42,889 nt of DNA from JANYCG01 sp031392945 (GTDB lineage: Bacteria; Pseudomonadota; Gammaproteobacteria; Burkholderiales; Burkholderiaceae_C). This document shows, piece by piece, positions 24,655-31,397 of this stretch. The notes beneath the pieces are model-generated. The model was not told where the DNA came from. It saw nothing but the letters and a program-made list of their open reading frames with translations, and did not search any database. Positions within the stretch are counted from its first letter, which is position 1, and each line of letters starts with the position of its first letter. The translations under genes were made by a program, and so were the position numbers. The stretch spans positions 1 through 42,889 of the forward strand of contig JANMVT010000222.1 of NCBI GenBank assembly GCA_031392945.1. Direction: 5' to 3'.

Positions 24655-24714
24655 GCTATATTAATAATAGCTATAAACCTATATCCCGCGAGGGGAATTA
24701 CCCTATTTTACTGG
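24655..24714 (+). repeat. Dispersed GCTAY/RTAGC element, intergenic copy upstream of yheS
   Basis: The left arm GCTATATTAATAATAGC is a nearly complete inverted repeat. The right half holds CTATATCCCGCGAGGGGAA and a CCCTATTTT end. Aligned without gaps to the copy at 31339, it shares ATAT, CC, C and AGGGGAA at the same offsets. It fills most of the middle of the 214-base gap between prmB and yheS. On the minus strand its AT-rich left arm could contribute to a yheS promoter, but I cannot show this. Confidence 0.7.
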
Positions 24715-24781
24715 AAACTGCCAGTGTTTTGGATATTGGCGGCAAAATCGGCAGCAATATCAGCGGTCAGACCGGTTTGGC

Positions 24782-25765
24782 TTATTGCCGCAACACTTCG
24801 CCGACCACTTTGACCGCGACTATGCTCACCACTTCTGGCGACCTCGCACCCGCCTCGCCGGCCTGCCAATGGTCCAGCGCCTCACGCGTGGCCAGCAGCA
24901 CCTGGTCGTCGCCAGCGCTGGTCTCCAGCCAGACCACTTCGAGCCGCGCGAAGGCGGCTTCGAAATGGTCGCGCTCGTTGCCGATCTCCAGCACCAGCAC
25001 GGCGTTGGAACTCATATGCGCCGGGGCGTCATGCAGCAAGTCGCGGATGAAGTCCATGCCGTCGCGTCCGCCGAGCAGGTTGCCGTCCAGTGCCAGTGCG
25101 GGCTCGGCGTGGTATTCAGGTGGCAGGCTGGCCATGCTTAGCGCGTTGACATAAGGCGGGTTGCACAGGATCAAATCGAAGGGGCCGCGCACCCGAAGCG
25201 CCGTAGATTGAAAACCGTCCGCTTCCAGCAGCGTTATGCGTTGCCCAAGCTGGTGTTTTTCGACATTGATTTTGGCCACCGCCAGCGCATCGGCCGACAA
25301 GTCAGACGCGATGATTTCCACATCCGGATAGGCCATGGCGGCGATGACGGCCAGGCTGCCGTTGCCGGTGCACAGGTCCAGCACCTTGCGCGTGGTCTGG
25401 CTCAGCCATGGATCGATCGATTCGTCCACCAGCAACTCGGCGATAAAGGAGCGCGGAACGATGGCGCGTTCGTCCACATAAAACGCGACACCCTGCAGCC
25501 AGGCCTCGTGCGTCAGGTACGCGGCGGGTTTGCGGGTGTTGATTCTCGCTTCCAAAAGAGTAGCTACCTCTTCTTGTTCCACAAGGGCTACAGGCTTATT
25601 TTCCACTGAATCCGGCCCATCCAAGCTGGTGTCAAGGGGCAAACCCAAACGCCACAACACCAGCCAGGCGGCCTCGTCAAAGGCGTTGGCCGTGCCATGG
25701 CCAAACGCCACACCCGCAGCCTGCAGGCGCGCGGCGCTTTGTTCGATCAGCTCGATCAGGGTCAT
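24782..25765 (-). CDS. prmB: Ribosomal protein uL3 N5-glutamine methyltransferase
   Basis: PrmB methylates a glutamine of ribosomal protein L3 (Gln150 in E. coli) during 50S assembly. The 327-residue protein has the N-terminal helical domain (FGHGTANAFDEAAWLVLWRLGLPLD) and the linker to KPAAYLTHEAWLQG. The SAM-binding motif VLDLCTGNGSLAV and the substrate-glutamine motif LCNPPYVN follow. It is longer than E. coli PrmB, partly at the C-terminus (about 20 extra residues). Residues 54-73 come from a full copy of the window's dispersed element (25548-25606). The ATG overlaps the dapE stop (ATGA). Confidence 0.94.
   Translation of the reverse strand: MTLIELIEQSAARLQAAGVAFGHGTANAFDEAAWLVLWRLGLPLDTSLDGPDSVENKPVALVEQEEVATLLEARINTRKPAAYLTHEAWLQGVAFYVDERAIVPRSFIAELLVDESIDPWLSQTTRKVLDLCTGNGSLAVIAAMAYPDVEIIASDLSADALAVAKINVEKHQLGQRITLLEADGFQSTALRVRGPFDLILCNPPYVNALSMASLPPEYHAEPALALDGNLLGGRDGMDFIRDLLHDAPAHMSSNAVLVLEIGNERDHFEAAFARLEVVWLETSAGDDQVLLATREALDHWQAGEAGARSPEVVSIVAVKVVGEVLRQ
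25548..25606 (+). repeat. Dispersed GCTAY/RTAGC element, full copy inside prmB
   Basis: The 17-base left arm GCTTCCAAAAGAGTAGC is followed by T, exactly 13 bases, then CCACAAGGGC and a CTTATTTTCC end. The right half contains the palindrome CTTGT-tcc-ACAAG. The core CCACAAGGGC and its distance from GTAGCT are identical to the nadD copy. It is antisense to prmB and is translated from the other strand as about residues 54-73 (VENKPVALVEQEEVATLLEA). Confidence 0.7.
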
Positions 25766-26988
25766 GGACCCGCTGGCCCCAATGGCCTGGCTTCGGCTTG
25801 CTCGGCCAGATTTTCAAGCACCCGCCGGTAGATGTTTTTCAGCGGCTCGATGTCGGCCACGGGCAGGTATTCGTTGATCTTGTGGATCATTGCGTTGCTG
25901 GGCCCGAGCTCGATCACCTGCGGGCAGATTTGCGCCATGAAGCGCCCGTCGCTGGTGCCGCCGGTCGTGGACAGCTGTGTCTCCAGCCCGGTCTCGGCGC
26001 GGATCGCCTCACGCACCGCATTCACCAGGGTGCCCGGCGTGGTCAGAAACGGCAGGCCGCCGACAACCCAGTTCAGTTCGTAGTCCAGCTTGTGGCCGTC
26101 CAGCAGGGCGACGACGCGCTGTTGCAGGCCGTGGGCCGTCGATTCCGTCGAGAAGCGGAAGTTGAAATCCACCACCACCGCGCCAGGGATCACATTGCTG
26201 GCGCCTGTGCCGCCGTGGACGTTGCTGACCTGCCAGGTGGTCGGCGGAAAGAAAGCATTGCCCTGGTCCCACTCGGTCTTGACCAGTTCGGCCAGCGCCG
26301 GGGCCAGGTCGTGGATCGGGTTTTTCGCCAAGTGCGGGTAGGCGATATGGCCCTGGATGCCTTTGACCGTCAGCCTGCCGCTCATCGTGCCGCGCCGGCC
26401 GTTCTTGATCATGTCGCCTGTTTTTTCAACCGACGTGGGTTCACCGACGATGCAGTAGTCAATCACCTCGCCGCGCGCGGTCAATGCCTCGCACACCTTG
26501 ACCGTGCCGTCCAGCGCTGGGCCCTCTTCGTCGCTGGTCAGCAGCAGGGCGATTTGCAGATTGGCGTCTGGCGTCGCGGCGACAAACTCTTCCACCGCCA
26601 CGACGAAGGCGGCGATCGAAGTCTTCATGTCAGCTGCGCCGCGCCCATACAACTTGCCGTCGCGGTGCATGGGCGTGAAGGGGTCGCTGTGCCACTGGTC
26701 CAGCGGGCCGGTCGGCACCACATCGGTGTGGCCGAGGAAAACCAGGGTTTTCGCCGACGCCTGGTTTGCTATTGATTGAGTAGCTTTCTGTGCAATGTTG
26801 GCGAGGGCTGCAGGTCTTTTTGACCATAAATTGACAACCCGGAAGCCGTCTGGGCCGCGAACCAGGGTTTCATTCACAAATCCCAGGGGCGCCAGCCGGT
26901 GCGCGATGATGTCCTGGCAGCCGCCGTCATCCGGCGTGACGGACTTGCAGGCGATCAGTTGCTCCGCCAAACGCAGTGTAGAAGTCAT
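25762..26988 (-). CDS. dapE: Succinyl-diaminopimelate desuccinylase
   Basis: DapE removes succinate from N-succinyl-L,L-diaminopimelate, giving L,L-diaminopimelate for lysine and peptidoglycan. It is an M20-family zinc enzyme. The 408-residue protein has metal-binding FLGHTDVVP and GRGAADMKTS, the catalytic acidic pair in TSDEEGPALDG, and the C-terminal metal histidine in GPSNAMIHKINEY. It is about 30 residues longer than E. coli DapE. Most of the excess is an insertion at residues 56-75 (SKRPAALANIAQ and following) between NLW and LVFLGH, which is exactly the stretch encoded by a dispersed-element copy. The remaining motifs look intact, so the enzyme is expected to be active. Its stop overlaps the prmB start. 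Confidence 0.96.
   Translation of the reverse strand: MTSTLRLAEQLIACKSVTPDDGGCQDIIAHRLAPLGFVNETLVRGPDGFRVVNLWSKRPAALANIAQKATQSIANQASAKTLVFLGHTDVVPTGPLDQWHSDPFTPMHRDGKLYGRGAADMKTSIAAFVVAVEEFVAATPDANLQIALLLTSDEEGPALDGTVKVCEALTARGEVIDYCIVGEPTSVEKTGDMIKNGRRGTMSGRLTVKGIQGHIAYPHLAKNPIHDLAPALAELVKTEWDQGNAFFPPTTWQVSNVHGGTGASNVIPGAVVVDFNFRFSTESTAHGLQQRVVALLDGHKLDYELNWVVGGLPFLTTPGTLVNAVREAIRAETGLETQLSTTGGTSDGRFMAQICPQVIELGPSNAMIHKINEYLPVADIEPLKNIYRRVLENLAEQAEARPLGPAGP
26768..26825 (+). repeat. Dispersed GCTAY/RTAGC element, full copy inside dapE
   Basis: The left arm GCTATTGATTGAGTAGC is followed by T, 13 bases, and the right-arm core TGGCGAGGGC, then a TCTTTTTGACC end. Spacing matches the nadD and prmB copies although the right arm has diverged. 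It is antisense to dapE and corresponds to about residues 55-74, an insertion absent from E. coli DapE as I recall its sequence. Confidence 0.7.
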
Positions 26989-27006
26989 GAAGGCTTCAAA
27001 TCCAGT

Positions 27007-28167
27007 TCAGTGTTTCACGTCCAGCGTGATCTCGGTAAACGAGGGTTCGTCATCCAAGTCCTCTTCCGGTTCCGGCGCTGTCGCCTTGCTGAAGTCGTTC
27101 TGCATGCGCCACATCAGGTTGGTCGGCGAATCGGAATTGGCCAGGCCCTCTTTGCGGTCCACGGTGCCTTCCATGATCATGCGGGCGATGTCGGCCTCGA
27201 AGCTCTGTGAGCCTTCGGACATGGATTTTTCCATCGCCTCCTTGATGCCGGAGAAGTCGCCTTTTTCGATCAATTCCGATATCAGTTTGGTGTTGAGCAG
27301 AATTTCCACCGCCGGCATGCGGCTGCCGCTGGAGGTGCGCAGCAGGCGCTGCGAGGCAACGGCCTTCAATGCCGCCGCCAGGTCGCCCAGCATGGTCTGG
27401 CGCACTTCGACCGGATAAAAGCTCAAGATGCGGTTCAGCGCCTGGTAGCTGTTGTTGGCGTGCATGGTGGCCAGACACAGGTGGCCGGATTGGGCGTAGG
27501 CGATGGCCGCAGACATGGTTTCGCGGTCGCGGATCTCGCCAATCAGAATCACATCGGGTGCTTGGCGCAGGGCGTTTTTCAACGCGACCTGAAGGTTGGC
27601 GGTATCCACGCCGATTTCGCGCTGGTTGACCACGGATTTCTTGTTCTTGAACAAAAACTCCACCGGGTCTTCAATGGTCAGGATGTGGCCCGATTGCGCC
27701 TCATTGCGGAAGTCGATCATCGATGCCAATGTGGTGCTCTTGCCCGCACCGGTGGCCCCCACCATCAACAGCAGCCCGCGTTTTTCCATGATCAGGTCGC
27801 CCAGAATCATGGGCACGGCCAGAGAGTCCAGCGGGGGAATGGCGTTGGGAATGAAACGGATCACCGCCGCGATCGAGCCGCGCTGGCGCATGCCGCTGAC
27901 GCGAAAGCGGCCAATGCCGGGCAGCGGGAAACCCATGTTGAGTTCGCCTTCGGCATCCAGTTCGGCCATGCGTTCTTCAGGCAGCACCTCGGCCAGCAGG
28001 CTGCGAGGCGCGTCGGGCGGCAACAACTGGCTGTTGATCGGCAGGCATTGCCCGTTGATCTTGATCAGGGCCGGCGAGTGGGCCGACAGGTAGACGTCTG
28101 AGGCCTTTTTTTCGCTCATCAGGCGAAGGATGCGCTCCATCGTGCCTGGTACACCATTGCTAGCCAT
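27007..28167 (-). CDS. pilU: Type IV pilus retraction-type ATPase PilU
   Basis: A hexameric secretion ATPase of the PilT/PilU group, which powers disassembly of the type IV pilus; PilU works with PilT. The 386-residue protein has the N-terminal PAS-like domain (SEKKASDVYLSAHSPALIKING), Walker A GATGAGKST (137-145), the Asp box and Walker B LRQAPDVILIGEIRD, and the His box LCLATMHANNS. The acidic C-terminal extension (PEPEEDLDDEP) and the GMRQRGSIAAVIRFIP segment favour PilU over PilT. Start ATG 28167 has GAGGGG seven bases before it. No pilT is adjacent. It sits between dapD and dapE in the same direction, so it is probably co-transcribed with lysine-synthesis genes. Confidence 0.92.
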   Translation of the reverse strand: MASNGVPGTMERILRLMSEKKASDVYLSAHSPALIKINGQCLPINSQLLPPDAPRSLLAEVLPEERMAELDAEGELNMGFPLPGIGRFRVSGMRQRGSIAAVIRFIPNAIPPLDSLAVPMILGDLIMEKRGLLLMVGATGAGKSTTLASMIDFRNEAQSGHILTIEDPVEFLFKNKKSVVNQREIGVDTANLQVALKNALRQAPDVILIGEIRDRETMSAAIAYAQSGHLCLATMHANNSYQALNRILSFYPVEVRQTMLGDLAAALKAVASQRLLRTSSGSRMPAVEILLNTKLISELIEKGDFSGIKEAMEKSMSEGSQSFEADIARMIMEGTVDRKEGLANSDSPTNLMWRMQNDFSKATAPEPEEDLDDEPSFTEITLDVKH

Positions 28168-28216
28168 AATTTGCCCCTCTTTTTATCGTTGTCTGAATGA
28201 AACCGGATCGTGCCGC

Positions 28217-29053
28217 TCAGTCGCGCAGCAGGTCGTTCAAGCTGGTCTTGGCCCGGGTCTGCGCGTCCACTTTTTTCATGATCACGGCGCAATAGGTGCT
28301 GTATTTGCCGCCGGGTTTGGGCAGGTTGCCTGACACCACGACCGAGCCGGCCGGAATGCGCCCATAACTCACGGTGTCGGTGGCGCGGTCATAGATCGGC
28401 GTGCTCTGGCCGATGTAGACACCCATCGAGATGACCGAGTTTTCCTCAACTACCACGCCTTCAACCACCTCGGAGCGCGCACCGATGAAGCAGTTGTCCT
28501 CAATGATGGTCGGCCCCGCCTGCACTGGCTCCAGCACGCCGCCGATGCCGACGCCGCCCGAAAGGTGCACGTGTTTGCCGATCTGGGCGCAGGAACCCAC
28601 GGTGGCCCAGGTATCGACCATGGTGCCTTCGTCCACATAGGCGCCGATGTTCACGTAGGACGGCATCAGGATCGCGCCACGGGCGATGTAGCTGCCGCGG
28701 CGCGCCACGGCGGGCGGCACCACACGCACGCCGGTGGCCTTCATCTGCGCTTCATCCAGATGCGCGAATTTGGTTTGCACCTTGTCGTAAAAGCCCAAAT
28801 CCCCCGCACGCATGACGACATTGTCTTTCAGGCGAAAACTCAGCAGCACGGCTTTTTTGATCCACTGGTGCACCGTCCACTGGCCCACGCCCTGGCGGGT
28901 GGCCACGCGCAGGCGGCCCTTGTTCAATTCGCCGATCACGTGTTCGACCGCGTCACTGACTTCTTTGGGCGCATTGGCTACAGAAATGTTGGCGCGGTCG
29001 TCCCACGCGCTTTCAATGACGGATTGAATGATGGCTTGCAGTTGTTGTGTCAT
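28217..29053 (-). CDS. dapD: Tetrahydrodipicolinate N-succinyltransferase
   Basis: DapD transfers succinate from succinyl-CoA to tetrahydrodipicolinate in the succinylase branch of lysine/diaminopimelate synthesis. The protein is 278 residues (E. coli 274). The N-terminal helical domain has WDDRANISVANAP. The left-handed beta-helix built of hexapeptide repeats covers about 100-240 (IARGAILMPSYVNIGAYVDEGTMVDTWATVGSCAQIG...), then the C-terminal GKYSTYCAVIMKKVD. The gene follows dapC by 45 bases and precedes pilU by 49 bases; with dapE downstream, three consecutive pathway steps are grouped. Confidence 0.97.
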   Translation of the reverse strand: MTQQLQAIIQSVIESAWDDRANISVANAPKEVSDAVEHVIGELNKGRLRVATRQGVGQWTVHQWIKKAVLLSFRLKDNVVMRAGDLGFYDKVQTKFAHLDEAQMKATGVRVVPPAVARRGSYIARGAILMPSYVNIGAYVDEGTMVDTWATVGSCAQIGKHVHLSGGVGIGGVLEPVQAGPTIIEDNCFIGARSEVVEGVVVEENSVISMGVYIGQSTPIYDRATDTVSYGRIPAGSVVVSGNLPKPGGKYSTYCAVIMKKVDAQTRAKTSLNDLLRD

Positions 29054-29098
29054 GGGGATGGCTTATTCAATGAAAATTGTTGGAACAGGATTGTCTGA

Positions 29099-30412
29099 TC
29101 AGTTTCTGGATTGGCAAAATTGAACGATTCTTTGCGCCGCTTCAAGGCATTCGGCGGTTTCGGCCACCAAGGCCATGCGGATGCGCCCGGCGCCGGGGTT
29201 GTGGCCCTTGACGCCCGGATCCAAACAACTTGAATCGCGGGCCAGGTAGGAGCCGGGCAGAACCGTCACATTGTAATTTGCGTACAACTCTCGCGCGAAG
29301 GCGACGTCGCCGCCGTCCTCGGCCGAAGGCGAATCAACGCGCTTCACTGCCGCCCAAAGGTAAAACGCCGCGTCGGGCAGGGCCACGTCCAGCACCTGGG
29401 CCAGCACCGGCGTCACCTCGGCAAATTTCTGACGGTACATCTGGCGGTTGGCGACCACGTGGGCCTCGTCGCCCCAGGCGGCGATGCTGGCCGCCTGCAC
29501 CACCGGGCTCATGGCGCTGCCATGGTAGGTGCGGTAGAGCAAAAACTGCTGGATGATTTTCGCGTCGCCCGCCACAAAACCGCTGCGCATGCCCGGCACA
29601 TTGCTGCGTTTGGACAGGCTGGTCAGTGCAATCAGGTTTTTGAAATCGCCCAAGCCGAGTTGGGCCGCAGCTTCCAGGCCGCTCAAAGGCGCTTCGTCAC
29701 GGAAATAAATTTCGCTGTAACACTCGTCCGAGGCGATCACAAAACCGTGTCTTTGGCTCAGATCAAACAGCTTCTTCCACTCCGCCAGCGGCATCACCGC
29801 GCCGGTCGGGTTGCCCGGCGAGCAGACAAACACCAGTTGCGTGTTGGCCCACACCGCCTCGGGCACGCTGTCCCAGTCTGGCGCAAAGTTTTTGGCGGGC
29901 ATGGCGGGCACGAACCATGGCCGCGCGCCCGAGAGGATGGCCGCGCCCTCGTAGATTTGATAAAACGGGTTGGGGCACACGACAAAAGGTTTGGCAAAAG
30001 GTTTTGCCCAGGGCTGGGTGTTGTCGCCCACGCCGCCAGCACTTGGCAAAGCCGGTTTGCCGCGCGGGTCAATCACCGTCTGCGCCAATGCGAACAACGC
30101 CTCGCGTGTCCCGTTGACCGGCAGAGTCTGAGTGGCGGCGTCCAGCGTCAGGCCATAACGCCGCTGCAGCCAGCCAGTAAAGGATTGGCGCAACTTCAAT
30201 TCACCGGCGGTGGCCGGGTAAGACGCCAGGCCGCTGGGCGAGGCGCGCCCGGCGGCGTCGAGCGCGTCCAGGATGAAGGGTGGTGTGGCATGTTTGGGTT
30301 CGCCAATCCCCAGGCTGATGGGCCGGTACGCCGGGTTGGGCGTGATGCCGGCGAACAACTGGCGCAGGCGCTCGAAAGGGTAGGGTTGCAGGTCGCGAAG
30401 AAGTGGATTCAT
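29099..30412 (-). CDS. dapC: Succinyldiaminopimelate transaminase
   Basis: DapC transfers an amino group from glutamate to N-succinyl-2-amino-6-ketopimelate, between the DapD and DapE steps. It is a class I/II PLP-dependent aminotransferase of 437 residues. It opens with NPLLRDLQPYPFERL, the family start, and has ISLGIGEPKHATP, FVCSPGNPTGAVMPL, the ASDECYSEIYF block with the cofactor-contacting Asp and Tyr, and the PLP lysine in SLSKRSNVPGMRSGF. It is about 35 residues longer than usual: extra segments are seen near 120-140 (KPALPSAGGVGDNTQPWAKPF) and near 375 (SPSAEDGGDV). It is first in the minus-strand dap group. Confidence 0.95.
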   Translation of the reverse strand: MNPLLRDLQPYPFERLRQLFAGITPNPAYRPISLGIGEPKHATPPFILDALDAAGRASPSGLASYPATAGELKLRQSFTGWLQRRYGLTLDAATQTLPVNGTREALFALAQTVIDPRGKPALPSAGGVGDNTQPWAKPFAKPFVVCPNPFYQIYEGAAILSGARPWFVPAMPAKNFAPDWDSVPEAVWANTQLVFVCSPGNPTGAVMPLAEWKKLFDLSQRHGFVIASDECYSEIYFRDEAPLSGLEAAAQLGLGDFKNLIALTSLSKRSNVPGMRSGFVAGDAKIIQQFLLYRTYHGSAMSPVVQAASIAAWGDEAHVVANRQMYRQKFAEVTPVLAQVLDVALPDAAFYLWAAVKRVDSPSAEDGGDVAFARELYANYNVTVLPGSYLARDSSCLDPGVKGHNPGAGRIRMALVAETAECLEAAQRIVQFCQSRN

Positions 30413-30414
30413 GT

Positions 30415-30441
30415 CGGGGATTCTTTAACCCCGCAATTATC
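30415..30441 (-). promoter_or_regulatory. Leader hairpin and possible -10 box upstream of dapC
   Basis: On the minus strand a -10-like GATAAT (30441-30436) is followed by CGGGG-TTAAAGAAT-CCCCG, which ends two bases before ATG 30412. The only purine-rich stretch that could serve as ribosome binding site, GGGG, is in the hairpin stem, so folding could limit dapC translation. The -35 is not convincing. Confidence 0.3.
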
Positions 30442-30458
30442 CAACCTCCCCATCCCGC

Positions 30459-30614
30459 TTATTTCTTATTGGGCGCTGATTTTTCCGCTGCTTTGGCCGA
30501 CGGCTTTTCATCGTTGGCCTTGGGCGGGCTGCCAATCACCCCCTTAAGCGGGCAAATCTTGAAGGCCGGGCATTGTTCGCAACTGGCCACGATGGCGATG
30601 GGACAGAGGGTCAT
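30459..30614 (-). CDS. Small cysteine-motif protein (51 residues)
   Basis: A short gene. The peptide starts TLCPIAIVASCEQCPAFK and has four cysteines at 4, 12, 15 and 21 in the pattern C-x7-C-x2-C-x5-C, followed by a lysine/alanine/proline-rich tail ending SAPNKK. Such a cluster could bind zinc or an iron-sulfur centre, which is inference. A ribosome binding site CGGAG lies six bases before ATG 30614, which supports real translation. I recall similar short, uncharacterised proteins in Burkholderiales but cannot verify this. The gene is divergent from the methyltransferase gene and has the same direction as dapC, 47 bases upstream of it. Function unknown. Confidence 0.7.
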   Translation of the reverse strand: MTLCPIAIVASCEQCPAFKICPLKGVIGSPPKANDEKPSAKAAEKSAPNKK

Positions 30615-30620
30615 GAAAGA

Positions 30621-30625
30621 CTCCG
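30621..30625 (-). promoter_or_regulatory. Ribosome binding site of the 51-residue cysteine-motif gene
   Basis: Minus-strand CGGAG with a six-base spacer to ATG 30614. It decides this start over the longer open frame, which extends to 31304 but lies entirely within the methyltransferase gene on the other strand. Confidence 0.55.
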
Positions 30626-30680
30626 TTCTTGGGCAAATCCGCAAGTATGCGCCTGTGCGGGCTGGGCTATCATCCCGGCC

Positions 30681-31301
30681 ATGGCCGAATCCTGGTACGA
30701 CCGCCACCTGCTGCCCCACATCCTCGACCTGGCCTGCGCCACCAAGCCGATCCGCAAGCAGCGCGAAAAAGTGATCCCCCTGGCAACCGGGCGGGTGCTG
30801 GAGGTGGGCATCGGCACCGGCCTGAACCTGCCGTTTTATGACCGCTCGCGGGTCAAGACGATCGTGGGCGTGGACCCGGGGCTGAGCATGCACCGGCTGG
30901 CCTTGCAGCGCAGCCAGCAGGCAGGCATTGCGGTGCAGCTGGTGGGGCTGTCGGCCGAGAAGCTGGCCATTGCCGACGCGAGTTTTGACACTGTCGTCAG
31001 CACCTACACCTTGTGCACCATTCCCGACCCGTTGGCCGCACTCAAAGAGATGCGCCGCGTGTTGGCGCCGGGCGGACGTCTGCTGTTTTCGGAGCACGGG
31101 CGCGCGCCGGACGCGGGTGTCGCGCGCTGGCAGACGCGCCTGCAACCGTACTGGGGCAAGATCGCCGGCGGCTGTATGCTGGACCGCGACATTCCCGCGC
31201 TGCTGGAACAAGCCGGCTTCAAGCCCGAGGTGCAATCGCGCTACATCCCGGGGCCGAAGATTTTGTCTTATCACTACTGGGGCGAGGCCACGGCGGCTTG
31301 A
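30681..31301 (+). CDS. Class I SAM-dependent methyltransferase
   Basis: A 206-residue class I methyltransferase (Methyltransf_11/25-like). Motif I is VLEVGIGTGLNLPFY, with acidic VGVDPG for SAM ribose binding, then FDTVVSTYTLCTIPDPLAALKEMRRVLAPGGRLLFSEHG (written here in parts: FDTVVSTYTLCTI and LAPGGRLLFSEHG). The start ATG 30681 (AESWYDRHLLPHILDLACA) matches relatives of this type, which include phospholipid- and quinone-like methyltransferases, but the substrate cannot be assigned. The gene faces away from the small cysteine protein and is convergent with the PEP-mutase-like gene; a dispersed-element copy fills the gap between them. Confidence 0.88.
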   Translation: MAESWYDRHLLPHILDLACATKPIRKQREKVIPLATGRVLEVGIGTGLNLPFYDRSRVKTIVGVDPGLSMHRLALQRSQQAGIAVQLVGLSAEKLAIADASFDTVVSTYTLCTIPDPLAALKEMRRVLAPGGRLLFSEHGRAPDAGVARWQTRLQPYWGKIAGGCMLDRDIPALLEQAGFKPEVQSRYIPGPKILSYHYWGEATAA

Positions 31302-31338
31302 CAAGGCGTGGTTTGGCGGACTTGGGGTTTTCCGGGAT

Positions 31339-31396
31339 GCTATAGTAAACGAAGCTAACTATGCATATGCCACTAGGGGAAACGCCGATTTTCTTT
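31339..31396 (+). repeat. Dispersed GCTAY/RTAGC element, intergenic copy
   Basis: The left arm GCTATAGTAAACGAAGC is followed by TAACTATGCATATG, then CCACTAGGGG, AAACGCCGATTTTC. It matches the nadD copy at about 33 of the first 45 positions without gaps. It occupies most of the 96-base gap between two convergent genes and ends at the stop of the PEP-mutase-like gene, where it may act as a 3' end structure. Confidence 0.7.
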
Positions 31397-31397
31397 G

